Made by a program: the position numbers and the translations under genes. DNA of 64,000 nt from UBA7957 sp965224675 (GTDB taxonomy: Bacteria; Pseudomonadota; Gammaproteobacteria; Granulosicoccales; Granulosicoccaceae). The stretch covers positions 1,488,001 to 1,552,000 of the forward strand of contig CBDDAA010000002.1 in assembly GCA_965224675.1 (NCBI GenBank), read 5' to 3'. The first letter of the stretch is position 1. Each line of letters begins with the position of its first letter. This document shows, one piece after another, positions 53,788 through 62,098 of this stretch. The notes below the pieces were generated by a model. It had not been told where the DNA came from, did no database searches, and saw only the letters and a program-made list of their open reading frames with translations.

Positions 53788-53844
53788 TGCATGTCCTTAT
53801 CAAGATGGCATCCAAACCTGACAAAGAGATCAATCGAGAATTAT

Positions 53845-54657
53845 ATGAGGAGAATGCCAACTTTGTTTGTACCTCATGGCGGAGGCCCCTGTTTTTTCAT
53901 GGATTGGGATCCACCCGACACATGGAATAAGATGGCTGAGTACCTGCGCGGCATACCAACCGATGTTGGCAGCATACCGCAAGCAATCATCCTGATCTCC
54001 GGGCACTGGGAAGAGAAGGTTGTGACTATTCAAAATAACCCTTCTCCACAACTCCTGTACGACTATTATGGGTTTCCTGAACACACCTATCAGATCGAAT
54101 ACTCGGCCTCGGGTTCGAGTGAGTTAGCCGAACGAATCGCCATACTGCTGGACCAAGCCGGTATCTCTTCCGAATTTGATACTGAACGCGGCTTCGACCA
54201 CGGTGTATTTATCCCACTGAAAATTGCGTTTCCTAAGGCCGATATTCCGATCGTTCAAGTTTCACTCCGAGCTGATCTTGACCCGACTGCACACATAGAC
54301 CTTGGCAAAGCTTTGCTACCACTACGCGATGAGGGCGTTCTAATTATAGGTAGCGGTATGAGCTTTCATAATATGCAGACAATGATGAAAGACGTGAGCG
54401 GTTGGCATAGCGCAATATCCGAGTCTGGAAGGTTTGACGAGTGGCTAACTGAAATGCTTACGGCGCTGCCCCCGGATAATCGTGAACAATCACTTGCGAT
54501 GTGGGATAAAGCGCCGGCCGCCCGATTTGCTCATCCCCGGGAAGAGCACCTTTTGCCGCTGCATGTGGTCGTTGGAGCAGCGGGGTTGGATAAGGGGAGA
54601 AGTATGCTGAAGAATATTGTTTTGAATAGTGTTCAATCCGCTTTTCAATTTGGGTAA
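53845..54657 (+). CDS. DODA-type (class III extradiol) ring-opening dioxygenase
   Basis: About 270 residues from ATG 53845. PTLFVPHGGGPCFFMD, ILISGHWEEK, YDYYGFPEHTY, FDHGVFIPLKIAFP and GSGMSFHNM are those of the DODA/YgiD family, with the metal-binding His residues in HGGG, GHW and FDHG. The family includes 4,5-DOPA dioxygenases acting on catechols. An ATG at 53791 would add 18 residues without family likeness. It lies just after the truncated beta subunit, so it may have arrived by the same rearrangement. Confidence 0.85.
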   Translation: MRRMPTLFVPHGGGPCFFMDWDPPDTWNKMAEYLRGIPTDVGSIPQAIILISGHWEEKVVTIQNNPSPQLLYDYYGFPEHTYQIEYSASGSSELAERIAILLDQAGISSEFDTERGFDHGVFIPLKIAFPKADIPIVQVSLRADLDPTAHIDLGKALLPLRDEGVLIIGSGMSFHNMQTMMKDVSGWHSAISESGRFDEWLTEMLTALPPDNREQSLAMWDKAPAARFAHPREEHLLPLHVVVGAAGLDKGRSMLKNIVLNSVQSAFQFG

Positions 54658-54730
54658 CAGGATTACCTCTAGCAGAGGAACATTGACCTAATACAAACGT
54701 ACACACCCTCATTGAATTAAACCTATCTGA

Positions 54731-55171
54731 CTAATTGGAATGGTTCATCAAGTTCCAAGAACTCATTTTATTGCGAAGCACATTCATTCCTTGAGGAGTG
54801 ACAAAGTGCCTGTCCCCGATCACCCGGGCTACAAAATTACGTTTCCGCCCTATATAGGTTCGCGCTATGTGTATTGCACTCTTTCCCTTTATGAACCCCA
54901 CTACCTGCGACACCGCATATTTCGGAGGAATTGAAACATCATATGCACCTGATCTGATATGCAATGACTCTCCTCTATCTTGCATTCTCTTAGCTGGGCT
55001 AATTTGTGGAACACTTCGCCACTCTTTACGTATTTGACCAAACAATATTTTCTTTCGATATTTCGGGATAAATACTATTTAGCATGATGTTTGGCGGCTC
55101 ACGCTTTTAACAGTGACAATGAGATCCCGAAATTGTCAAACTTTGAATGCCTCCCCAGCAAAGCTGGGGGG
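54731..55171 (-). pseudogene. Decayed IS200-type transposase with its end hairpin
   Basis: The minus strand encodes fragments of a Y1 transposase: FGQIRKE, then in the next frame VFHKLAQLRECKIEE and DQVHMM (the HUH motif DHVHM with its first His changed to Gln), then back in frame IPPKYAVSQVVGFIKGKSA and IHIARTYIGRKRNFV. At least two frameshifts break it. A hairpin CCCCAGC-AAA-GCTGGGG at 55153-55169 lies upstream of the gene, where IS200-type left-end hairpins sit. The element cannot move by itself. Confidence 0.78.
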
Positions 55172-55326
55172 ACTCTCAGGATGGACCAGGCCGGTACAAG
55201 AGAAAACGATACGTAGAAATTGCTCCGGCACACACTTTATGAACATCGAACATAACGCTAGCCAAGTGTTTACCGAAGTAAATTTATTTCTCGCCCAATA
55301 CGCCAGTCTGGCAATACCAACAGACG
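55172..55326. other. Short non-coding stretch between IS remnant and radical SAM gene
   Basis: About 155 bases. A plus-strand frame crosses it (55113-55388) but overlaps the radical SAM 3' end and has no recognisable family or ribosome site, so it was not called. Confidence 0.4.
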
Positions 55327-57282
55327 CTATAGAACCGCTCCTTCTTTGTTGTTGGAAAAGAGTAAACCATGTTCCAGCAATTGACTAAATATGGGGTCCA
55401 GACGACCTTCTGTATAACCGTCTTTACCCAACATAGAAACACCTTCTGACTTTTCCCTGCCGCCACGAAAGGTATTGATAACTGTTGCATAATCCTGATC
55501 AATTTCCATAGACTTGGGCACATATTTAACCCAGCGGTGAGTTACATTTTGAGGCAATGCCATCAATGTGTTTTTCTCATCCATAGCCATAATGTCGATC
55601 GTTGGTTTAAAACGATTACCCGCTATAAACTCTTCAATATTGTAATTAGTATTGAAAAGCACAGCATTGCTAACAAAGTATTCACTGGAGTTTTCCTGCA
55701 TATCCTCTGACGCCACCAGAACACTGTTTTGTGAACCAAGCAGCGTTTCATATTTCATCAAACTAATGATGCGGTCTCTAGCAATATGATCTGCCGGAAT
55801 CGCCTTTTCAATAAAATCGTTAAATAAACTGGAAAGGTTAATATAACGCCCTCGTTGCGCTGGTTCTCGATTACCTTTCAAACAACTGAATATATTACGC
55901 GGACCAACGTAATCGACAAAACTGGAAATCAACGCACTGAATGACTCAGATAAACCCTGACCAAGAACACTGGCAATGGTTCCACCATGAGCCATATAAA
56001 GATCATTTACAGCATAACCAAATCCTTCTAACCATTCAATTTGCTCTACAGTCAGCCACTTGGTTGAATAAACGGCATGGTTGGGTTCATGGTTATACTT
56101 CAGACCGTATTCTTCCGCCATATCTTCAAAGTTGGTTCCTGGTAAAACACTGAGTCTGAAGCATTGAATGGTATGGGGTGACAGCGAATAAGCATAATCA
56201 ACTGTACGCTTAAAATCATCAGAATCTTCACCTGGCAACGCATAAATACAATCTACTTCAGCATTAGCACGAACTCGCGATGACAATAGATTCCAGGCCT
56301 TGCTGAATTTTTCCTGGCTAAAACGCCGGCGTAGGAATTTGGATGATTCCGGATTTGCACTTTGCAAACCAAACTCAACCGTTAACAATGGATTTAGATC
56401 CAGCAATTCATCCAGCAACTGAGCTGACTCTTCATCTATTATCTCCAGTCGATTTTCAACCAGACAACTGAATGGTTCGGTTTTACCTTCACGTAGATGT
56501 TTAATCATAATCTTCATGATATGTTTTGATCGCTCTTTACGCATATTGAAGGTACCGTCACAAAACATAATATGACTTGGTTTTTGGTTAAGCACGTGTA
56601 TCAACTCTGCTTCTACGCGCTTAATATCGTATTCACGAACGCCCTCCGGTTCAGCCCATAGGCAATAGCCACATCTATATGGGCAACCTCTAGATGCTTC
56701 CATCAAAAATGAACCACGATAAGGCAGCTCCGTATTACCATCATACGCTGAAGGTATCTCACCCAGATCTGCTACCATATTTGGTGCACCTGTGCTTTTC
56801 CTGTCGCCGTTTTGATCCAGATAATGCAAACCACCGATTGTTTCCAATACAGGAAAACCGGTAATTTTATGCAGTAACAAGTCCCTAAATGTCACCTCTC
56901 CTTCATCCTCTATGAGAATATCAGCGCATTTTTCCTTATGCAGCAGTTGCTCTATATAACCGCCCCGTATTTGCTGACCGCCATAGATGATTGTAATCTG
57001 CGGATGCAGAGCTTTCGCCATTGTCGCGACTTTATTGATGAGATCGATATTCCATACGTAACAGGAGAAACCCAGCATGTCAAAATCTCCGACTTTGATC
57101 CAATCAATCAATTTAAATAATTCAGCTTCCTCTTCACCATAAGAATCAGGAATATCACCGCAATACTGCTCAAATTCGACCTTCTTTCTGATCGTATCAT
57201 CCAAATTAGCATAAAGCTCCAGATTCCAAAGAGCCAGTGATGTATCAAATTGCCAATTGAATGCTATAAGTCCTACTTTCAT
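55327..57282 (-). CDS. B12-binding domain radical SAM protein (DUF4080-like)
   Basis: About 651 residues from ATG 57282, which follows GGAGGGAGAAT. An N-terminal cobalamin-binding-like domain (MKVGLIAFNWQFDT, FSCYVWNIDLI, IIYGGQQIRGG) precedes a radical SAM core with the cluster motif CPYRCGYC and VEFGLQSANPESSKFLRRR; a C-terminal helical region with no known fold follows. Such enzymes methylate or rearrange unactivated carbons, often in natural-product pathways. It is divergent from a methyltransferase gene about 1 kb away. The substrate is unknown. Confidence 0.88.
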   Translation of the reverse strand: MKVGLIAFNWQFDTSLALWNLELYANLDDTIRKKVEFEQYCGDIPDSYGEEEAELFKLIDWIKVGDFDMLGFSCYVWNIDLINKVATMAKALHPQITIIYGGQQIRGGYIEQLLHKEKCADILIEDEGEVTFRDLLLHKITGFPVLETIGGLHYLDQNGDRKSTGAPNMVADLGEIPSAYDGNTELPYRGSFLMEASRGCPYRCGYCLWAEPEGVREYDIKRVEAELIHVLNQKPSHIMFCDGTFNMRKERSKHIMKIMIKHLREGKTEPFSCLVENRLEIIDEESAQLLDELLDLNPLLTVEFGLQSANPESSKFLRRRFSQEKFSKAWNLLSSRVRANAEVDCIYALPGEDSDDFKRTVDYAYSLSPHTIQCFRLSVLPGTNFEDMAEEYGLKYNHEPNHAVYSTKWLTVEQIEWLEGFGYAVNDLYMAHGGTIASVLGQGLSESFSALISSFVDYVGPRNIFSCLKGNREPAQRGRYINLSSLFNDFIEKAIPADHIARDRIISLMKYETLLGSQNSVLVASEDMQENSSEYFVSNAVLFNTNYNIEEFIAGNRFKPTIDIMAMDEKNTLMALPQNVTHRWVKYVPKSMEIDQDYATVINTFRGGREKSEGVSMLGKDGYTEGRLDPIFSQLLEHGLLFSNNKEGAVL

Positions 57283-58296
57283 ATTCTCCCTCCAGGATTT
57301 CATAAAAGTGATGGTGGTACAGTGGTCAGCTAACTCAGACCACAATTTGAAGGGTCGTTAATACAAATCTGACTCCATAGCTTGGTGGTAAACCATCTTG
57401 TATCGACTATCTGGCTATATAGTTAGCCAACAGCAAATTGGTTAATCAATCGTTGACCCTAGCAAACGATTGATCGCCCGTCGGGTACTGCTATTTTGAT
57501 TCTCAATCACTGGAAGAAAGCGCTTATAAAAAGCAAGCATCTCATCCTTGGTCTCTGCAACAACTAAAACAACAGCGCACGCATTAGCCTACCCACTAAC
57601 AGGCTTAAACAGCAGTTTTCTTTAAAGTACACCTCCTTCGTAACATCTCCCTGAATACCTGTAACCAAACTGTGCTGATCACGAATTAAAGGTTATTTCT
57701 AGATCCAATACTTACGTAGTATCAAAAACGGTACCATAAATAATTTCACCGGTCTATGCTAAGCCAGTAGAAATTGTCAATAGAACTCAGCAATCTATTG
57801 ATTATAAAAATATTTCATGAAGTTACAATTTTGCATCCAGCACACACATTATTTAACATAGATTAAAAAATATTGTAAGGAAAAACGAATCCAGAACAAC
57901 AGTCATGCATGAGGCCATCAACATTTCAAGTAGAAACCTCTTACACTCCAATCAGAACAGTTCTCAATGCGATCACCCGCATACTTAGATCCCCCCCCAC
58001 AATCCGGACAATACCGCAATATCTGAATGAAGGGGGTCAGCAGATTGCTAAAACAGCGCGAATTATGTGAACAACCGGACGGCAGGATAACGAGATATTT
58101 ACATGCCGAACGGTACTGAATATCGGATTGGACAGCTCTATTTGACGCTTGGCTCTATGGAATTCTATAATGCCGGGACAGGACGTTTATCCCCAACTTA
58201 CGCTAACAACGGCAAGCTCGTGTGTATTGAAAGCGGGCAGGGGTAGCAGTATTAGCTTTCACAAAACCAAACATAAACATATGTCGGTGGTATATT
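57283..58296. other. 1-kb intergenic region between radical SAM and methyltransferase genes
   Basis: It contains a minus-strand decayed reading frame (57442-57588; MLAFYKRFLPVIENQ and RRAINRLLGSTID before TAA), a hairpin ATCAATCGTTG / CAAACGATTGAT at 57444-57473, a C-run and a short plus-strand frame at 58103-58246 listed separately. Promoters of both flanking genes must lie here. Confidence 0.45.
58103..58246 (+). CDS. Possible small ORF (47 aa) upstream of the methyltransferase
   Basis: An ATG-started frame encodes a 47-residue, mostly soluble peptide beginning MPNGTEYRIGQLYL and ending CIESGQG, 50 bases before the methyltransferase gene on the same strand. It has no clear Shine-Dalgarno (GAGATATTTAC only) and no recognised family. 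It could be a decayed gene fragment or a small peptide acted on by the neighbouring enzymes; I cannot tell which. Confidence 0.3.
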   Translation: MPNGTEYRIGQLYLTLGSMEFYNAGTGRLSPTYANNGKLVCIESGQG

Positions 58297-58977
58297 ATGC
58301 AATCAGACGATCTATCTAAAACCTATTATCATGATGGTGAAAAAGAACTTAGCGAGTTCAAGGGATTCACTTATGATAACGTAGCACAGAAGTATAATGT
58401 ATTGGCAGAAAAGTACGAACCGGCATTAGGTTCCATGGATTTCCCTGACCCCGAGTTATGTGCTAATAAAATCGAAGAAATATCAGAAAACAAAGATGTT
58501 GAAATCCTGGATATTGGAGCTGGGACAGGCTTTGTAGGAGAAGAATTAGTAAAACTTGGATTTAAGAATATTACAGCGATTGATGGATCAGCAAGCATGT
58601 TGAAAATAGCCAGGGAAAAAAATGTCTACCAAAACCTTCATGAAGTTTTCCTTGGCATTCCTGGGAAATTCCCTGTCGAATTTCATGGAAAATATGATTT
58701 TGTAACTGCCTCAGCCGTCTTTGCTGCAGGTCATGTCAGAGATACTGCCTTTGATGACATATTGATAGCATTGAAAAGTGATGGTTACGCAATTGTCACT
58801 ATCGCCGAAGACCATCTCTCGGCTTACGAAAGGAAGATAAACATGTTCATTGAGCAAAAGAAGTGGGAATTAAAAACCAAAAAAACCTATGAAAAATTCA
58901 CCAAACTTAAGGGCCTGACAGGATCAGCGAAGACACGTACCGCCCATATGTATGTGTTTAAAAGGCTGTTTTTCTAG
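58297..58977 (+). CDS. Class I SAM-dependent methyltransferase
   Basis: A 226-residue methyltransferase with SAM-binding motif ILDIGAGTGFVGEEL near residue 70, the acidic loop ITAIDGSASML and YDFVTASAVFAAGH. Overall layout resembles the METTL27/WBSCR27-like group. It has no membrane segment. Its substrate is unknown; divergence from a B12 radical SAM enzyme suggests a small modification cluster. A CCCCAT-N4-ATGGGG hairpin at 59015-59030 lies 40 bases beyond the stop and may terminate it. Confidence 0.85.
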   Translation: MQSDDLSKTYYHDGEKELSEFKGFTYDNVAQKYNVLAEKYEPALGSMDFPDPELCANKIEEISENKDVEILDIGAGTGFVGEELVKLGFKNITAIDGSASMLKIAREKNVYQNLHEVFLGIPGKFPVEFHGKYDFVTASAVFAAGHVRDTAFDDILIALKSDGYAIVTIAEDHLSAYERKINMFIEQKKWELKTKKTYEKFTKLKGLTGSAKTRTAHMYVFKRLFF

Positions 58978-59083
58978 CCTCTCTCAAGGCGCATCTTCCA
59001 TGATAGGCATACCTCCCCATATCCATGGGGTCATTGCAACTAACCTCTCTCGGTTCGTCTATATGAGCACTTTTGGATGCAAT

Positions 59084-59251
59084 TTAACAGCTTGGGTCAG
59101 AAAACAGATTTACCAAATAATCCGCGTGTTCAAATTGTATAGCTAGACGGGATTTAGCGTCTTTGAATGCATGATATGTCTGCTTATCTGTGCCCCATGA
59201 GTAGCCCTCGAAGAACTCAGCTTCTTGTCGATCAGGAGTGATTTTTCTACT
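59084..59251 (-). pseudogene. Decayed reading frame of unknown origin
   Basis: The minus strand reads EAEFFEGYSWGTDKQTYHAF and RLAIQFEHADYLVNLFSDPSC before TAA. Upstream, an ATG-started segment MVFKEYDPTNGLY runs into a stop and appears to join it through a frameshift. The composition looks coding, but I do not recognise the family. Confidence 0.3.
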
Positions 59252-59345
59252 TCAATATAGGCCGTTGGTAGGATCATATTCTTTAAATACCATGACGATA
59301 TTTCATCTCACAATAATTTATTTCAACAATCCACAGTGAACAATC

Positions 59346-59365
59346 TAGTACCAAACTGTACACCT
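59346..59365 (+). repeat. Direct repeat copy 1 (att-like) flanking the toxin-antitoxin pair
   Basis: TAGTACCAAACTGTACACCT; 19 of 20 bases equal to the copy at 60183-60202. The two copies bracket the toxin and antitoxin genes. Confidence 0.75.
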
Positions 59366-59369
59366 CGAA

Positions 59370-59795
59370 CTAAATAGCTCCAAAATTCCATGGATTAATA
59401 AGCTCAACTCCAAGCTCTTCAAAATCAGAGATATTGCGGGTGGCTACACAGAGCTTATGTGTAAAAGCAGTACCCGCAATAAGTGCATCACCTAATGACA
59501 CTGTGCGCCCTGATTGTTGCGCCCCTGCACGAAGCAAGGCGGCTTGTTTGGCTTCTTGGTGTTCCAAAATAATGATCCGATCTTCATATTCTTTGATAAG
59601 AGTTGTTATTGTCTGGTGAATTCCATCACGTCTTGTACCATGTGGTAGCAGATTTATTCCAAATTCCAGCTCGTGAAGAATGACGGTGGATAACCATAGA
59701 TTGCGAGAGTTTGTAAGAAATGCGATGACATTTTTATCTGGGATGAGTTTTGTCAGTTCCGATATCACATTGGTGTCAATTAAAAAACCGTTCAT
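59370..59795 (-). CDS. PIN-domain toxin (VapC/FitB type)
   Basis: A 141-residue PIN-domain ribonuclease: LIDTNVISEL with the first catalytic Asp at residue 7, a Glu in ILHELEFGI, a second acidic cluster SLGDALIAGTA and a later VATRNISDFEEL with Asp. All four acidic positions of the PIN nuclease site seem present. The ATG directly follows the antitoxin stop. It would cleave RNA when freed from the antitoxin. Confidence 0.9.
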   Translation of the reverse strand: MNGFLIDTNVISELTKLIPDKNVIAFLTNSRNLWLSTVILHELEFGINLLPHGTRRDGIHQTITTLIKEYEDRIIILEHQEAKQAALLRAGAQQSGRTVSLGDALIAGTAFTHKLCVATRNISDFEELGVELINPWNFGAI

Positions 59796-60083
59796 CTAAT
59801 CTCTTTCATCAATGAAGGGGATATCTCGATCTGATTCTTTACGGCTTGGAATTTCCAGAGAGATTTCATGTGGAATATTATCAATTAACCACAGTCCAAG
59901 CGGTTTTCTAGGCTTTGCGGGTTCTGTAAGGGAACGCCATAATTGAGCGGGTACAACAACAAAAGGATTCTTTGCGCCAATATGTTGAGGCTCCTCTTCA
60001 GCACGACGCAGAACCTCTGAGAGCCGTGCCTTTGCCTCAGCGACAGTCCATACTTTCTTGGGTTTCGCGGAAGAAATAAACAT
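59796..60083 (-). CDS. Phd/YefM-type antitoxin
   Basis: A 95-residue antitoxin with the Phd-like N-terminus (VWTVAEAKARLSEVLRRAEEE, read from its core AEAKARLSEVLRRA) that binds DNA, a middle FVVVPAQLWRSL and an acidic C-terminus (PSRKESDRDIPFIDERD) that would neutralise the PIN toxin. Antitoxin precedes toxin with no gap. The operon promoter should lie in 60084-60180. Confidence 0.87.
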   Translation of the reverse strand: MFISSAKPKKVWTVAEAKARLSEVLRRAEEEPQHIGAKNPFVVVPAQLWRSLTEPAKPRKPLGLWLIDNIPHEISLEIPSRKESDRDIPFIDERD

Positions 60084-60182
60084 ATGCTCCTACAGGTTGG
60101 TTTCATGGTCTAGTATAGACTAGTTTTTTAGTATTTCAAGTAGGATTAGTAAAAGAACAAAGGTAAATAATTCACCACACTT

Positions 60183-60202
60183 TAGTACCAAACTGTTCAC
60201 CT
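60183..60202 (+). repeat. Direct repeat copy 2 flanking the toxin-antitoxin pair
   Basis: TAGTACCAAACTGTTCACCT. One mismatch against copy 1 (59346-59365). A third, weaker copy (TGGTACTAAAGTGTTCACT, 60217-60235) follows 14 bases later and covers the start of the truncated recombinase. Confidence 0.75.
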
Positions 60203-60226
60203 AGACTTAAACAGATTGGTACTAAA

Positions 60227-60390
60227 GTGTTCACTATTGACGGAAAACGCAAATATCTAACGCGTGATGAGCAAGACCGTTTTATGGTTGCCGCCAAGCA
60301 GTTAGATCGTGCCGCAGTGCGCACATTCTGTCTTACCATGGCTTATACAGAGTGTAGAATTTCAGAAGCTTTAGTAATTACCGTTCCTGC
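60227..60390 (+). pseudogene. Truncated tyrosine recombinase (N-terminal fragment)
   Basis: From GTG 60227 the frame reads VFTIDGKRKYLTRDEQDRF, then AAVRTFCLTMAYTECRISEAL, the start of the tyrosine-recombinase catalytic domain with its first active-site Arg (CRISEA). After about 54 residues the likeness ends at roughly 60390 and the frame runs into the antisense of a LysE gene. All later catalytic residues are missing. Confidence 0.78.
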
Positions 60391-60735
60391 ATGGCAACAC
60401 GTACGCCGAGAGCACAGTAGATGCTACCGACGAACTTACCTTGACATCGTGCGATTGCTGGATTTCTGCGAAGGTAAGCGCTTAGTCTTCCTGCGCTGAT
60501 AGCCACGACAACTGTACTTAAGAGGCTCATCAAGACAAACAGTACGCCGAGTTGAATCAGCTGCAGCCAAACAACACCATTTTCCGGCTTAACGAACTGA
60601 GGAAGGAACGCAAGAAAGAACATTGCTGATTTTGGGTTGAGGACTTCCGCGAGAACCGCCTGGCGAAATGCTGTCGCAGCTGATAATTTATAACTGGGGA
60701 CAGGATAGTCAGATAAGTAAGTAGTGTCGTTTGAT
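60378..60735 (-). pseudogene. Truncated LysE/RhtB-type exporter (C-terminal fragment)
   Basis: The minus strand encodes FRQAVLAEVLNPKSAMFFLA, then FLPQFVKPENG and a final GVRVAM, the second half of a LysE/RhtB amino-acid exporter. The N-terminal helices are absent: upstream the frame degenerates and closes at TGA near 60735. The fragment abuts the truncated recombinase tail to tail, marking a rearrangement joint near 60380-60390. Confidence 0.75.
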
Positions 60736-61058
60736 CGATCATATATTCAATTCCAGCTCATGGATAAATAATCGGAAGGTAATCAAAAAGGTATTCTTAT
60801 TGTCTTTGGGTAAAAGTGCCAAAAGTATACCAAGCATTGAAACTGATCCTGCTATACCTTGCCCTGGGGTCTGATAAATTGCCAAGCGGGTTGTAAAAAT
60901 GAAAGAATCAAGGCAAATAGAATGCTGGTAAAAATTAAAGCCCTTAGGGGGCGATACTAATGTTTAAAAACAATTCTGTAGCCATGTTGGATACGCCCTT
61001 CCTTGTGCTCTTAATGGGTGACAAAAATCATCGTGCCGCCCAATGATGAAACACTACA
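60736..61058. other. Non-coding region after the LysE fragment
   Basis: About 320 bases. I see no gene, RNA or clear repeat. It separates the scrambled region from the DUF4124 gene. Confidence 0.4.
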
Positions 61059-61820
61059 CTAACACTTCCCACGAGCGGATCTCAGAGACCTGCGCTCAGT
61101 GCGCAGTTTATCTTGCTTGTTGTGAGTTTGAGATTGCCTCGATTTTTGTGCATTGATTTTAAGTTTAGAATCGTAGTCAGCTAAACAAGACTGCTTCTCT
61201 CTTCTGGCAAGATCCCGCGCCTTGGCTTGACGCGCAACGACTTCCAATCGATTGTTCATTTTACGATTATCAGCAACAAGATTAGGCTTCATACTCTTTG
61301 CACGCAAACGTTGCAAACGCTTAGATAGGTTTCCTGCTGATCGACACCCACCGTATACCTTAATAAATTTAACCGGAAAATCACTACATACGGGAGAACC
61401 ATATACCTCTGACTTACAGACCCTGTCTTCGTGAGCAATACTGTCTTCAATAGTTTTGTATGGTTGAGATTGATACTCAAATACTGAGCGTATTATCTGC
61501 AAAGCTATCTGAGAAATTGGGTTGACGAAACTGTCGTACGTCATCGCCACATCATCGATGGATCGACCTTTCTGTTGTTCAATACCTATTTCTGCTGCAA
61601 AGTTTCGAACAATTGAACACTCAACACCACTATTAACATCTGAGCCAGTTGATATGTTCATAACTTTAGCCACATCTTCATCCAATGGACAAGCGGTTTG
61701 CGAATAGGTGATATTCCCTCCCGCATCCTTGCATTTGTAAACTGCAGCAGTTGCCCAATCAAGGACCATAACATTTAGCAGAAGTATGCTCACTAGTTGT
61801 AAACAATAACATCGCATCAC
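61059..61820 (-). CDS. Exported DUF4124-domain protein
   Basis: A 253-residue protein with a signal peptide (to about residue 25, ATA) followed by a DUF4124 domain: VYKCKDAGGNITYSQTACP. The rest is a Cys-containing region (VCKSEVYGSPVCSDFP, VYGGCRSAGN) and a very basic helical tail (RREKQSC, RTERRSLRSARGKC). DUF4124 is a periplasmic Cys-paired module of unknown function in proteobacteria. The basic tail could bind nucleic acid or envelope polymers (inference). Confidence 0.8.
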   Translation of the reverse strand: MMRCYCLQLVSILLLNVMVLDWATAAVYKCKDAGGNITYSQTACPLDEDVAKVMNISTGSDVNSGVECSIVRNFAAEIGIEQQKGRSIDDVAMTYDSFVNPISQIALQIIRSVFEYQSQPYKTIEDSIAHEDRVCKSEVYGSPVCSDFPVKFIKVYGGCRSAGNLSKRLQRLRAKSMKPNLVADNRKMNNRLEVVARQAKARDLARREKQSCLADYDSKLKINAQKSRQSQTHNKQDKLRTERRSLRSARGKC

Positions 61821-62098
61821 ATTTTTCCCTTACAGGTATCTGCTAAATATTGCGGCAATTGAGGTGCAAACATTATTAATTGGCAAACCTAAGTTGCGTA
61901 CAACCTCTGGTCCATATAATGAGTCAGTTAATGAATATTGCCAATCTATCACTTCCTGAAGGAATTTTCTTACATTACATACACAGTCTGGCCTAATAGA
62001 AATTCAATAAATCTGTCCTAAAATCAATAATCTACGCACGCATTACACGGACAAAACCATACTTTCGATTAACAGGTATTAAGCAGCTATTTAAGATT
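61821..62098. other. Intergenic region
   Basis: 278 bases between two minus-strand genes, with the DUF4124 promoter presumably inside. No other feature was seen. Confidence 0.35.

Larger units (their letters stand above)
58978..59369. other. Non-coding region with decayed frame before the toxin-antitoxin pair
   Basis: It holds a hairpin at 59015-59030, a decayed minus-strand frame at 59084-59251 and the first copy of a TAGTACCAAACTGT-type direct repeat at 59346-59365. Confidence 0.45.

Noticed and set aside
55113..55388. Small plus-strand protein overlapping the radical SAM gene
   Set aside because: It crosses an IS200 end hairpin and overlaps the 3' end of a well-supported gene.
57570..57640. 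A 22-residue Cys-Cys peptide (VYFKENCC...) as radical SAM precursor
   Set aside because: There is an AAGGAGG-like motif, but no start codon at proper distance, and the frame overlaps a decayed gene.
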